From: Hyphomicrobiales bacterium
Lineage (GTDB): Bacteria > Pseudomonadota > Alphaproteobacteria > Rhizobiales > Beijerinckiaceae
Reading direction: 5' to 3'
Assembly (NCBI GenBank): GCA_027484655.1
Contig: JAIXSM010000028.1
Span: 62,001 to 126,000 of the forward strand
DNA length: 64,000 nucleotides
Shown here: positions 36,357-46,008 of the stretch, piece by piece
Layout: each line of letters starts with the position of its first letter
Numbering within the stretch: the first letter of the stretch is position 1
The notes under the pieces: generated by a model
The model's input: only the letters and a program-made list of their open reading frames with translations
What the model was told of the DNA's origin: nothing
The model's database searches: none
Program-made: the position numbers and the translations under genes

Positions 36357-37234
36357 GCCTTGATGTCCATGGCTGACCTGAGCCCATCCGACAGCAGGTT
36401 GAATGAAATGGAGGTGATGAAGATCATCAGGCCCGGCAACGCCGCCACCCACGGCTGCACATAGATCGCGTTGCGCAGGGTGTTGAGCATAAGACCCCAC
36501 TCCGGCTCCGGCGGCTTCACGCCAAGACCCAGAAACGAAAGACCGGACGCAAGGATCAGCGATACGGAAATGAGCCCCGTCGCGTAGACGAAGATCGGCC
36601 CGATCACATTGCCGAGCACGTGCACGCGCACAATCGTGAAGGCCGACGCCCCGGAAGCGCGAGCCGCCTCCACATACTCGATGCGGCGAACCGCAGTCGT
36701 GACACTCTCCGCGATGCGCGCGATGGGCGGAATGAAAACAACGGTGAGAGACAGAAGCCCGTTGAAGATGCCAGCGCCCAGCGCGCCCGAAAGCGCGATC
36801 GCGAGAAGCACCGACGGGAAGGCGAAAAACACGTCGATGGTGCGCATAAGCGCCGTGTTGAGCCTGCCGCCCACGTACCCCGCGGTAATGCCAATGGCGG
36901 AGCCGATGAAAAACGCAATGACGACGGGCGTCACGCCCATCAGCAGCGACAGTCGCGCGCCATAGATCAGGCGCGAGAGCATATCGCGGCCGAGCTCGTC
37001 GGCGCCGAGCGGAAAACCTTCCGTGCCGATGGGCCGCAAGCGCCGCAGCATGGACGTGCGATAGGGATCCGAAGGCGCGACAAGCGGCGCGAAGATCGCC
37101 ATCAGGATCAGCCCGACAACCACCACCAGCGCGATCATCGCAACAGGATCGCGACTGAAGCGCCGTGCGACGCCTGCCCAGTAACCCGGCGACTTCTCGA
37201 CCGTCGCGAGTTTTTCGATGCTCACAGCGGTCAT
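36353..37234 (-). CDS. Dpp/Opp-type ABC transporter permease (DppC-like)
   Basis: The 293-residue inner-membrane permease has an N-terminal cytoplasmic extension, about six hydrophobic helices and the EAA loop VEAARASGASAFTIVRVHVLGN that contacts the ATPases. GADELGRDMLSRLIYGARLSL is typical of the DppC group. The start lies 1 nt after the DppB-like stop. Confidence 0.92.
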   Translation of the reverse strand: MTAVSIEKLATVEKSPGYWAGVARRFSRDPVAMIALVVVVGLILMAIFAPLVAPSDPYRTSMLRRLRPIGTEGFPLGADELGRDMLSRLIYGARLSLLMGVTPVVIAFFIGSAIGITAGYVGGRLNTALMRTIDVFFAFPSVLLAIALSGALGAGIFNGLLSLTVVFIPPIARIAESVTTAVRRIEYVEAARASGASAFTIVRVHVLGNVIGPIFVYATGLISVSLILASGLSFLGLGVKPPEPEWGLMLNTLRNAIYVQPWVAALPGLMIFITSISFNLLSDGLRSAMDIKA

Positions 37235-37235
37235 G

Positions 37236-38189
37236 TCACGTCCTCTGAACGCGGGGATCAATAAGGGACTGCACGATATCGACGAGCAGGTTGAGGACCA
37301 CGAAGACCATGGCAAGCACAAGAATGGCCCCTTGCAGAAGCGGCAGGTCGCGCTGGAAAATCGCCTGCCCCAGAAGGAAACCTGTGCCCGGCCATGAGAA
37401 CACGGTCTCGATGAGGATGGAGCCGCCCAGCAGGTAACCGAGTTGCAAGCCCATCACCGCGAGCGCGGTTGGAGCGGCGTTCTTCACCACGTGCCGGAAC
37501 ACCCCGACGTCCATCAAGCCCTTGGCGCGCAGGCCCGAGACGAACTCCTGGCTGAGAATGTCAGCCACCAGCGCGCGCACCGTGCGCGCGACGATGCCCA
37601 TGGGAATCACGGACATGGTGATCGCAGGCAGGATCAGGTGGCGAATGTGGGCCCAGTCCCACGCCCAGTCACCGGAGCCGCCCGGCCCTGCGCCGGTCGC
37701 GGGAAGCCAGTTGAGCTGCACGGAGAAGATAATCACGAGCACCATGCCGAGCCAGTAGTGCGGCACGGACACGCCAATGATTGAGATGAAGGACGCAACC
37801 TTGTCGATCCAGCTGTCACGAAAATAGCCCGCGACGAAGCCGAAGAGGCTACCAAGCAGAAACCCGATCAGTGTGGCGACGACGGCAAGGATGAACGTGT
37901 TGCCCAAAGCCCGGCCCAGCTCAGTCGCCACAGGCCGGCCGGTTGCGATCGATGTGCCAAAATCGCCCTGAAGCACCTTCAGGAGCCAGATCCCGTATTG
38001 CACTGGCAGCGGCCGGTCGAAGCCATACAGCGCGCGCATTTCCTGCTGGAGTTGCGCGGACGCGTCAGGCGGCAGGATGGACGTGAGGGGATCTCCGGGC
38101 GCGATGTGCACCAGCATGAAGCACACCACGCTGACGCCGAACGCCACGGGCAGCGTGTATAATATGCGCGCCGCCAGATACTTCAGCAT
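37236..38189 (-). CDS. Dpp/Opp-type ABC transporter permease (DppB-like)
   Basis: The 317-residue permease starts MLKYLAARILYTLPVAFGV and has about six hydrophobic segments. The periplasmic DPL...ALYGFDRPLPVQYGIWL segment and the cytoplasmic loop FVSGLRAKGLMDVGVFRHVVKNA are both typical of DppB. It pairs with the DppC-like protein to form the pore. It lies 33 nt downstream of the first binding-protein gene. Confidence 0.92.
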   Translation of the reverse strand: MLKYLAARILYTLPVAFGVSVVCFMLVHIAPGDPLTSILPPDASAQLQQEMRALYGFDRPLPVQYGIWLLKVLQGDFGTSIATGRPVATELGRALGNTFILAVVATLIGFLLGSLFGFVAGYFRDSWIDKVASFISIIGVSVPHYWLGMVLVIIFSVQLNWLPATGAGPGGSGDWAWDWAHIRHLILPAITMSVIPMGIVARTVRALVADILSQEFVSGLRAKGLMDVGVFRHVVKNAAPTALAVMGLQLGYLLGGSILIETVFSWPGTGFLLGQAIFQRDLPLLQGAILVLAMVFVVLNLLVDIVQSLIDPRVQRT

Positions 38190-38222
38190 GAGATCCCCTC
38201 GCGTCTTGTTTCAACGGGCGCT

Positions 38223-39821
38223 TCAGGGCGCCATGGTGATGGTGGAGAAATCCTGGAACCAGTTCTGCGCCTGCACGAAGCCGCGCACCTTGCCGCTCAT
38301 GGCCCGGGCGTTGACATCATGGGTGACCATCAGGAACAGGGCATCGTTCACATACTTTTCATGAACAGCCTCAAGCACCTTTTGCTGCTCCACCGGATCA
38401 AACGTGTTGCGGATGGCGTTGAAGAGCTTGTCCATCTCGGGGTCGCAATAGTGTCCCCAGTTGGTGCCCGCCGGCGGTTGCAGATCGCACTGCAGGTGGC
38501 GAATGAAACCGGTGAACGGATCCTGGATGAAATAGCTGTAGTTCATGCCCGTGGCGCCGCGGGACGTCTCGTGCCTTGCGCCGGCGCGCCAGATGTTGAT
38601 GAGCGTGTTCCACTCAACCACTTCAAAGTCGATCTTGATGCCAGCTTCCGCGAGATTCTGCTGCACGAATTCGTTCATGGCGAGCGGCTGCATCTGCCCG
38701 GAGCCCGAGGGCGAAATCAGTATCTTCGTCTGCAGCGGCTTCGCAGGTGTGTAACCCGCTTCGGCCATCAGCTGGCGCGCATGCGCGAGATCACGCGTCA
38801 CCTTGAAGCTCGGCTTGCCGAACCACTGGTGCCCCGGCGGCATGAAGCCCTCGGCCGGGATCATCAGGCCGCCCAGAAGCTCCTTCAGGCCTTCACGGTC
38901 AACGGCGAGATTGGCGGCCCTGCGCACGCGGATGTCGTTCCACGGTGATCCATCGACGCGGGAGAAATGCCACGTCCAGTTGTGCGGATAGGCGTTCGAG
39001 ACAATCTGGTAGCCAGCAGTGCGCAAGGAGGGAACCGCGTCCGGCGCCGGCGCCTCGATCCAGTCCACCTGGCCCGAGCGCAACGCGGCGATGCGCGTAT
39101 TGGTCTCGGGCATGGGGATCAGCACAAGCCGGTCGAGCTTGGGAACGCGGGTCTTGTCCCAATAATCCTTATTGGGAACCATCTCCGCGCGCTCGCGCGG
39201 GGTCAGGCCGACAAGCCGCCATGGCCCGGTGCCCGAGGGCGTCTTGGCGAATTCCTGCCAGTTACGGCCGACCTTCTCCCACTGCGCGGGAGACGAAATC
39301 CCAATCCACGCGAGCTGATACGGCAACGTGGCGTCCGGGGTCCGCGTCACGATTTCGAGGGTGAGCTTGTCAACCGCCCGGTAGCTGGCGATGGCGGGGA
39401 TGCGCGAGCGCCCCTGCGCCGCCTGCCGCTGATCGAACTGCGGCGCGTCCTGCTTGAGCAACTTGTCAAAGTTCCACGCGACAGCCTCAGCCGTCAGCTC
39501 GGAGCCATCATGAAACTTCACGCCCGGCCTGATCCGGAACGTCCACTTCGTCTTGTCGGAGGCGTCCACCGACCAGCCTTCCGAAAGGCCCGGGATCAGC
39601 GTGGAGGGCCTGTCGGAACGGGTTAGATCCCAATGGACGAGCGCGTCATAAACGGTCAGACCCATGAACCGCTGGCCCTCGCCGCCCTGATCGGGTTGGC
39701 CGGTGGTGAGCGGCACGTCAGACGCCGTCATGGCGATCCGCAACGTGCCCTGCGCTAGCGCTGACTGCGAGAAAAGTGAGCCGGCAAGCGCGGCGGCGAA
39801 GGCTAACGATGTGACTTTCAT
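38223..39821 (-). CDS. Dpp/Opp-type ABC transporter binding protein 1
   Basis: The product is a family 5 extracellular solute-binding protein of about 532 residues with a signal peptide ending QSALAQG. WTFRIRPGVKFHDGSELTAEAVAWNFDKLL is the family signature. The ATG at 39821 has AAGG upstream; an ATG at 39854 without a clear ribosome-binding site would add 11 residues. It is a paralogue of the next binding protein, with which it shares the pattern SGSGQMQP and the loop YDALVHWDL / YDALTHWDL. Confidence 0.92.
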   Translation of the reverse strand: MKVTSLAFAAALAGSLFSQSALAQGTLRIAMTASDVPLTTGQPDQGGEGQRFMGLTVYDALVHWDLTRSDRPSTLIPGLSEGWSVDASDKTKWTFRIRPGVKFHDGSELTAEAVAWNFDKLLKQDAPQFDQRQAAQGRSRIPAIASYRAVDKLTLEIVTRTPDATLPYQLAWIGISSPAQWEKVGRNWQEFAKTPSGTGPWRLVGLTPRERAEMVPNKDYWDKTRVPKLDRLVLIPMPETNTRIAALRSGQVDWIEAPAPDAVPSLRTAGYQIVSNAYPHNWTWHFSRVDGSPWNDIRVRRAANLAVDREGLKELLGGLMIPAEGFMPPGHQWFGKPSFKVTRDLAHARQLMAEAGYTPAKPLQTKILISPSGSGQMQPLAMNEFVQQNLAEAGIKIDFEVVEWNTLINIWRAGARHETSRGATGMNYSYFIQDPFTGFIRHLQCDLQPPAGTNWGHYCDPEMDKLFNAIRNTFDPVEQQKVLEAVHEKYVNDALFLMVTHDVNARAMSGKVRGFVQAQNWFQDFSTITMAP

Positions 39822-39895
39822 GGCGGCGACCTTGGGTGTGAGCTGCGTTCTCATGAAAGGGGCCGGCCGATATACGCGCCGGCCCCTCGTTTGGC

Positions 39896-41545
39896 TCAGT
39901 CGATGGACATCGGCGCGATGTCGATGAACCAGCTCTTGGGCTGCACGACGCCCTTGACCTTCGCGCTCATGGCGCGGGGGCCCACATCATGGGCGACCCA
40001 CACGAACGGCGCTTCCTCGACGATGCGCTTGTGCAGGGCGGCCAGCGCGTTGTCTCGCGCGGTCGCCTCGAAGCTCGAACGCGCCTTGGCGATCAGGCCG
40101 TCGATCTCATCGTTGCCGAAGAAGCCCCAGTTGTTGGACACCGGCGGGAAGGTCTTCGTCGAGACGAAGCGCACCATGGCGAAGAAAGGATCCATGGTGG
40201 CGAACGTCACGTTGATCGCGTTGGCGCCGCGGGCGTTAGCGTGCTTGGCGCCTTCACGCCAGTTGGTGAACACCGCGTTCCACTCGATCACGTCGAGCTG
40301 CACGTCGAAGAAGCACTGCTTCAGGTGCTCCTGCATCAGCTCGTTCATCGGCACCGGCTGCATCTGGCCAGAGCCCGAGGCGGAGGTGAGAACCTTCACC
40401 CGAACCGGCTTCGCAGCGGAATAACCGGCGTCCGTCATGAGCTTGCGCGCGGCGGCGGGATCATACCGGATGTCGAACGTGGGATTGCCCCACCAGGGAT
40501 GGTCGGGCGTGACGGAGCCCTTGGGAATGCCCATCATGCCGCCAAGCATGGTGCGCATTTCTTCGCGGTTCACGCACAGGTTGGCGGCGTGACGCACGCG
40601 CCTGTCGAGCCAGGGCGAGCCCTCGGCGAACGACAGCTGCCACGGCCACACGTGCGGCTGCGGGTTGGAGTAAACGGTGAACCCGCGGGTGCGGATCTGC
40701 GGAATGGCGTCGTAGGCGGGAGCCTCGATCCAGTCCACCTGCCCCGACAGCAGGGCGGCCGTCCGGGCGTTCGCATCCGCCAGAGGCACGAGCACCACGC
40801 GGTCGAGTTTCGGCGTGCGCTTCGGATCCCAGTACGACTTGTTGGCGACCATCTCGAAACGCTCGCGCGGCTGCAGACGCACGCCGCGGAAGGGGCCAGA
40901 CCCCGACGGCTCCGCCGCAAACGCGGTCCAAGCCTGACGCGAACGCTCCGCCGGATCCGTCACGCTCGCGGGCACGGCGGCGAGCTTCGCCCGCCAGTGG
41001 GCGGGGGACGCAATGAACAGGTTCGTCAGGTTGATGGGCAGAAAGCTGTCCGGCTCGGTCGTGGTCAGCTCAACGGTGAGATCATCGATTTTCCGCGCTG
41101 AACGCAGGGTCGGCATGCGAGAGACGGTGACGCCCACCTGGCTGGGATCGAAGTGCTGCGCGTCCTTGTTGAGCACCTTCTCGACGTTCCAGACAATCGC
41201 GTCCGCGTTCACGTCGGAACCGTCATGAAACTTCACGCCCGGGCGAAGCTTGAAGACCCACTTGGTGGCGTCCTTGGGGTCGACCGCCCATTCCGTGGCA
41301 AGCCCCGGAATGATGACCGACGGCTTGTCAGCCGACGACAGATCCCAATGGGTGAGCGCGTCATACATGGGAATGCCGGTGAACCGGTTGCCCTCGAAGC
41401 CCTGATCGGGCTGGCCGTGCGTGCGCGGAATATCCGCCGCCGTCATGCCGACGCGCAGAACCTTCTCCTGCGCCAACGCGGCGCCCGCCATGACAGTAGA
41501 CGTCAGAAGGACCGCAGAAAGAACGCGTGTGACCTTCGCTTGCAT
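39896..41545 (-). CDS. Dpp/Opp-type ABC transporter binding protein 2
   Basis: This family 5 solute-binding protein has about 549 residues, a signal peptide ending AALAQE, and the signature WVFKLRPGVKFHDGSDVNADAIVWNVEKVL. The ATG at 41545 has GGAG about 8 nt upstream. It is the first gene of the minus-strand transporter operon: two binding proteins, two permeases, then two ATPases. A second binding protein may widen substrate range. Ligand unknown; a peptide or amino-acid derivative is plausible given the racemase divergent from it. Confidence 0.92.
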   Translation of the reverse strand: MQAKVTRVLSAVLLTSTVMAGAALAQEKVLRVGMTAADIPRTHGQPDQGFEGNRFTGIPMYDALTHWDLSSADKPSVIIPGLATEWAVDPKDATKWVFKLRPGVKFHDGSDVNADAIVWNVEKVLNKDAQHFDPSQVGVTVSRMPTLRSARKIDDLTVELTTTEPDSFLPINLTNLFIASPAHWRAKLAAVPASVTDPAERSRQAWTAFAAEPSGSGPFRGVRLQPRERFEMVANKSYWDPKRTPKLDRVVLVPLADANARTAALLSGQVDWIEAPAYDAIPQIRTRGFTVYSNPQPHVWPWQLSFAEGSPWLDRRVRHAANLCVNREEMRTMLGGMMGIPKGSVTPDHPWWGNPTFDIRYDPAAARKLMTDAGYSAAKPVRVKVLTSASGSGQMQPVPMNELMQEHLKQCFFDVQLDVIEWNAVFTNWREGAKHANARGANAINVTFATMDPFFAMVRFVSTKTFPPVSNNWGFFGNDEIDGLIAKARSSFEATARDNALAALHKRIVEEAPFVWVAHDVGPRAMSAKVKGVVQPKSWFIDIAPMSID

Positions 41546-41865
41546 GTCAATCGCTCCAACGCTTCTCCGCGCTGGGGGGCGGAGAGAAAAAGAAAAAAGC
41601 CGGAAGCCCCTGCCCTCGCGCCCCCGTGTTTCCCAAACGTGGCGCGCTTGACCGTCTGGCAAACGGTGTGCCAGTTACCTAAATCCCGGGCTGGGCGCTG
41701 AATCTGTGTAGTAAACCCGATAGCCGCAACAAATGAGCACAGTTTTTCGTCACTCTGCCGTTTGATTGCGCACTTTATCTTGGGGCAAAGCTCGCTCAAC
41801 AGGCGTCATGCTTGCAACAAGTGCAGCGACCATCCGCTCCTCAACGGTCCAACAGGTGAGCCGCG
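41546..41865. promoter_or_regulatory. Divergent control region with an inverted repeat
   Basis: This 320-bp space lies between the transporter operon (minus) and the racemase-like gene (plus). It holds a perfect inverted repeat, CTGGCA-N7-TGCCAG, at 41656-41674, about 110 bp upstream of the first transporter start and a plausible operator. I see no further gene and no convincing promoter consensus. Confidence 0.4.
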
Positions 41866-42597
41866 ATGCGACTTCTGGTCATCAACCCGAACACGACCCA
41901 ATCGATTACGGACACGGTCTCCCGGGCCGTGGGCGGGATGGTCCCTGCGGGCGTCGAGGTTAAGGCGGTCACCGCGTCTTTCGGCCCACGATACATCGCA
42001 AGCCGTTCGGCGTTCGCAGTGGCGTCCCACGGCGCGCTGGACGCGTATGCGACCCATGGAGCGGGCGCCGACGTGGTCCTGCTGGCCTGCTTCGGAGACC
42101 CCGGGCTCGACGCCTTGCGGGAGATTTCGCCAGTTCCTGTGATCGGGCTGGTGGAGGCGGCGGCGGCGGAAGCAGCGGCTCACGGCGGCGCGTTCGCCAT
42201 TGTGACCGGCGGCGCCTTGTGGGGCCCGATGCTTGAGGAGACGCTGCGCGCACGTGGCCTCGCGGACCGCTGCGCCGCCATTCGCACCGTTGCGCCAAAT
42301 GGAGCCGCGATCGCGGCCGACCCGGACGGGGCCGCCGACATGCTGGCGACCGCGTGCCGCAACGTGGTGCGCGAAACAGGCGCCCGGTGCGTGATCCTTG
42401 GCGGCGCCGGGCTGGTGGGGCTTGCGGCGCGCATCGGCAAGATGTCGCCGGCGCCCGTTATCTGCTCGGTGGAAGCGGGCGCGCGGGCGGCGATCGGGAA
42501 ACTGGGATGCGCGGAGACGCCCGAGGCGCGTCGTGAACCGGTGGACTGCGTCGGTGTTTCAGCGGCGCTGGCCCGCGCGCTTGGCGCGCGACCCTGA
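41866..42597 (+). CDS. Asp/Glu/hydantoin racemase family protein lacking the second cysteine
   Basis: The 243-residue protein starts MRLLVINPNTTQSITDTV, a hallmark of hydantoin-racemase-like proteins. Cys75 lies in LLACFGDPGLDAL and matches the first catalytic cysteine. The second catalytic cysteine, normally in an ILGCAG motif, is replaced by glycine at residue 180 (VILGGAGL). Two-base racemases need both thiols, so this protein may be a one-base enzyme (decarboxylase- or isomerase-like) or inactive. It is divergent from the ABC transporter operon. Confidence 0.82.
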   Translation: MRLLVINPNTTQSITDTVSRAVGGMVPAGVEVKAVTASFGPRYIASRSAFAVASHGALDAYATHGAGADVVLLACFGDPGLDALREISPVPVIGLVEAAAAEAAAHGGAFAIVTGGALWGPMLEETLRARGLADRCAAIRTVAPNGAAIAADPDGAADMLATACRNVVRETGARCVILGGAGLVGLAARIGKMSPAPVICSVEAGARAAIGKLGCAETPEARREPVDCVGVSAALARALGARP

Positions 42598-42616
42598 GCT
42601 GACTGGACGAGGCGGA

Positions 42617-43306
42617 TCAGTCGTCGGTCGTGCGACCCCAGAACCTGTAACCAACGCCCCGGATGCTGGAGATGGTGCGCTTGCGCCCTGTCGGGTCCAG
42701 CTTGAGGCGCAGGCGGCTCACCAGCACGTCGGCGGAGCGGCTGTTGCCCTGCCCTTCGTTGCCGAGGACATCCTTGGAGATCGTCTCGCGGGTGACGACG
42801 CCGCCCTCGCTTTCGATGAACATGCGCATCAGCATGAATTCGGACGGGCTGAGCGGCACTTCCTCGCCATCGCGCACAATGGTGCGTTTCACCAGGTCGA
42901 ACACGAAGGTGCCGCAGTCCACGGAGGAGGCGAACCCGGAGGCGCCGACCGACGACTTCTCCAGCCGCTTCATGCGCAACATCAGCTCGCGCAGGTCGAT
43001 CGGCTTCACCATGTAATCGGCTGCGCCCATCTCGAGCGACGTGACCCTGTCGTCGGCCCCCTCACGCGCGGAGATGACGATCACCGCCATGTCGCTTCCT
43101 GCGGCCTCCTTGAGCAGGGTGTAGCCGTCCCCATCCTCAAGGCCCAGATCGAGAAGCATAAACTTTGGCTTGACCGAAGGCAGCAGACGCCGCGCTGACG
43201 CGACGGACCAGGCTTCGTAAACCTCATAGGTCTGTTCGCGAAGGCAATTCCCGATCATGACCCGAAAAGAAGGGACGTCTTCCACGAGAAGGACACGAGT
43301 GGACAT
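42617..43306 (-). CDS. OmpR/PhoB-type response regulator
   Basis: The 229-residue protein has a receiver domain with phospho-acceptor Asp53 (LLDLGLEDGDG) and Lys101 (VKPID). A C-terminal winged-helix DNA-binding domain ends in RKRTISSIRGVGYRFW. The frame extends upstream to 43348, but the ATG at 43306 matches the family start. A hybrid histidine kinase gene lies 155 bp upstream on the same strand and could be its partner, although that kinase has its own receiver. Confidence 0.9.
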   Translation of the reverse strand: MSTRVLLVEDVPSFRVMIGNCLREQTYEVYEAWSVASARRLLPSVKPKFMLLDLGLEDGDGYTLLKEAAGSDMAVIVISAREGADDRVTSLEMGAADYMVKPIDLRELMLRMKRLEKSSVGASGFASSVDCGTFVFDLVKRTIVRDGEEVPLSPSEFMLMRMFIESEGGVVTRETISKDVLGNEGQGNSRSADVLVSRLRLKLDPTGRKRTISSIRGVGYRFWGRTTDD

Positions 43307-43461
43307 GGACAAGATCTCAGGACCGGGGTTTGCCAAGCAGCTATACAACCAAGCTGCGGTTATTCAAATCATCTCTGCTGTTTCATCGATTAAAAAACGC
43401 ATTTCCTTTCCGATTCATAGGGTCATCGATCAGTAGGCAGGGCAGGTCCGGCCCAAAACTG

Positions 43462-46008
43462 TCAGGCCGAATCGGTAGCTTGGGCGACCAGGACGGTAGG
43501 ATCTGCGTCGCTGACCTCGGCGAGCAGTGCGAGGAGTTGCTCCGCTTCCACGGGCTTGGGAATGAAAATGTCCATGCCAGAGCGCAAAGCTGCGTCCCTG
43601 TCGCTGGCCATAACCTGAGCCGTCAGCGCCGCGAGGACCGCCGTCCCGTGCGGCGCCGGCAACAGGCGAATTCTTCGGGCGGCTTCTATGCCGCCCATGA
43701 CCGGCATCTGAAGGTCCAGCAGGATCAGATCGAAACGCTCGGCGGCGGCGGCCTTTATGGCCTCGCGCCCGTCCCCGGCCTCGCGCACCCTGTGTCCCGC
43801 CTTCTCCACCAGCACGCGAACGAGCTTGCGAGACGACGGCGCGTCGTCCGTGACGAGCACGTTGAGCTTGCGGGGAGAATCCGCCGCTTTTGCATACTCC
43901 CGCATGGCGCGCGCGGGCTGCGGCGCGCTCGGCTCAAGGGGCAGCTCGAACCAGAACCTGGAGCCTGCGCCGTGTTTACTCTCGACGCCGATGGAGCCGC
44001 CCATCTTCTTGACCAGCCCGCTGGAGATCGCGAGGCCGAGCCCTGTGCCAGCCGCCCGAAGCTCGCCGGTGGCGTCACCCTGCTCAAACGGCTTGAAGAG
44101 CCGCTCCATCGCCTCCGGAGTAATGCCACGCCCGGTGTCTTCGATCACGAAACGTGCGACCGAACCAGCCTCGCTGTGCTGGAATTCAACACGAACCTCG
44201 ATTCCACCCGTGTCGGTGAACTTGGCCGCGTTCCCCGCAATATTCAGCAGAACCTGATAGATGCGGGATGCGTCGCCAGTCAGCGAAGGCGGCACGGACT
44301 CATCAATGATGCAACGCACCTCGATGGGCTTGCCGCCAATGAGAACGCCGAGCACGCTTTTCAGATGATCGATGAGTTCCCGCGGATCGAACGGGGCATT
44401 GTCAATGCTCACCCGGCCCGCTTCCAGTTGGGAGAATTCAAGCACATCGTTGACGATGCCCTTGAGATGGGACGCGGACTGGTCAACGACCTTCACAAAA
44501 TCTCTCTGCTCTTCGTCGAGATCGGTGCGCGCGAGCAGGCGCGTGAATCCAAGCAATGCGTTGAGCGGCGTCCTGATTTCATGGCTCATGGCGGCAAGGA
44601 ACGCGGACTTCGCCCGATCCGCCTGCATGGCCGCGTCAGCGAGCGTGCGCATTTCCTCCGCCTGCGCGGCGAGGGCGGACCGGCTCTGGATCAGCGTTTC
44701 CTCGCGCGCCTTCGCATCGGTTATGTCCGTGCGAATGCCGACAATCCCGCCCTCCGCCGTGCGCCGCTCGGACACCCGTAGCCAGGCGCCATGGGCAAGC
44801 TCCACCTCAAAGGCGCCGACAGGGTTACGATGGCGCGCCAGCTTCGCCTGAATCCACTGCTCCTCGTCGCCGACGACCTTCCATAAGCCGGCCCTCACGC
44901 CGAGGCGGCAAAATTCCTCGAAGGTCATGCCGATCTTGACGAAATTACCCTGCTTGGAATGAATGCGCCGGAAGGCTCCGTTCACAACCACCAGGCGATC
45001 CTGCGCATCGAACAGGGCGAACCCTTCTGGAATCGCCTCCACCGCATCGGACAGGCGCCGACGCGCCAGCAGCGCCTCTTCCTCCTGAACCCGCAACCGG
45101 AACGCGAGGTAGGACAACCACCCGCCCAGCATGGCGACCATGATGCAAACGCTGCTGGCGACCATGAGGTAGATCGCTCTCTCCGCGCGGATTCGCTCCT
45201 CCACGGCGGCGGCGGGGAACCCGCTGATCACCACAAGGGGAAAGGCGGACAAACGCGCGTAGGCGGCAAGCCGCGTCAACCCGTCAGAATCATTGAACAG
45301 CAAACGCCCTGAGGGACCGGTCGCTCTCGAGATCACATCCAGCCGGGCCTTTTGGGACAGGAAGATACGCTCGGCGTTCCTTGAGCTGGTGCGGGGGAAT
45401 CCATCGTTGCCCAGCAACTTCACGAAGTTACCCTCGCCCAGCGCGTTCGCGGCCCAGAACCTTTCGAAGTACAGCGGGTCGAGCGAGGCCACGAGGACGC
45501 CCACGAGCGTGCCGTCCGCGGACTCCACGGCCCGGGACAGCTGGATCGCCCAGCGTCCGGAGACACGCCCCAGCACAGGGCGCCCGACGAACAGGCCACT
45601 GACCTTACGGTCAAGATGCACGCGGATATGCTCCCGATCGGAAACGTCCGTGCGGTTGGGATCCGGACCCACGTGCGTCGCGAGGGTGCGGCCCTGCGCA
45701 TCCACCATGGCGATCTGGACCAGGAGATCCATGGAGAGCGCGCCCACATGCACGAGGGATCTCAGCCGGTCCGGCGAGTTGTCGCGGGCGAGTTCGTAGG
45801 CTGTGAACCTCAGGTCTGCGTCAATGCTGCGGATAGTCCGCTCCACCTGCTCCGCAAAAACGCGCGCGGAATGGTCCGCCGACAGATACGCGCGATCAAG
45901 CTCGCGCCAGCGGCTCTCGGAGCTGATCCAGACAAACGCCGCCAGCGTGAGCGTGAGCAGGATGCCCGTCACGACCAGAATGTGAACAACTTCGCCAAAT
46001 CGCTTCAT
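43462..46008 (-). CDS. Hybrid sensor histidine kinase with PAS and receiver domains
   Basis: The product is about 848 residues. A transmembrane helix near residues 10-30 is followed by a periplasmic region of about 250 residues, likely a Cache-type sensor (LDRAYLSADHSARVFAEQVERTIRSI), and a second helix (AIYLMVASSVCIMVAMLGGWLSY). A PAS domain follows (SDAVEAIPEGFALFDAQDRLVVVN), then the HisKA H-box with His476 (MSHEIRTPLNALLG). An ATPase domain (GTGLGLAIS) and a C-terminal receiver (LDLQMPVMGG) complete it. I chose the ATG before MKRFGEVV; the frame is open to 46188. Confidence 0.88.
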   Translation of the reverse strand: MKRFGEVVHILVVTGILLTLTLAAFVWISSESRWRELDRAYLSADHSARVFAEQVERTIRSIDADLRFTAYELARDNSPDRLRSLVHVGALSMDLLVQIAMVDAQGRTLATHVGPDPNRTDVSDREHIRVHLDRKVSGLFVGRPVLGRVSGRWAIQLSRAVESADGTLVGVLVASLDPLYFERFWAANALGEGNFVKLLGNDGFPRTSSRNAERIFLSQKARLDVISRATGPSGRLLFNDSDGLTRLAAYARLSAFPLVVISGFPAAAVEERIRAERAIYLMVASSVCIMVAMLGGWLSYLAFRLRVQEEEALLARRRLSDAVEAIPEGFALFDAQDRLVVVNGAFRRIHSKQGNFVKIGMTFEEFCRLGVRAGLWKVVGDEEQWIQAKLARHRNPVGAFEVELAHGAWLRVSERRTAEGGIVGIRTDITDAKAREETLIQSRSALAAQAEEMRTLADAAMQADRAKSAFLAAMSHEIRTPLNALLGFTRLLARTDLDEEQRDFVKVVDQSASHLKGIVNDVLEFSQLEAGRVSIDNAPFDPRELIDHLKSVLGVLIGGKPIEVRCIIDESVPPSLTGDASRIYQVLLNIAGNAAKFTDTGGIEVRVEFQHSEAGSVARFVIEDTGRGITPEAMERLFKPFEQGDATGELRAAGTGLGLAISSGLVKKMGGSIGVESKHGAGSRFWFELPLEPSAPQPARAMREYAKAADSPRKLNVLVTDDAPSSRKLVRVLVEKAGHRVREAGDGREAIKAAAAERFDLILLDLQMPVMGGIEAARRIRLLPAPHGTAVLAALTAQVMASDRDAALRSGMDIFIPKPVEAEQLLALLAEVSDADPTVLVAQATDSA

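Noticed and set aside
43330-44781. 483-codon plus-strand ORF opposite the hybrid kinase
   Set aside because: Antisense shadow of a histidine kinase with intact H-box and receiver motifs.
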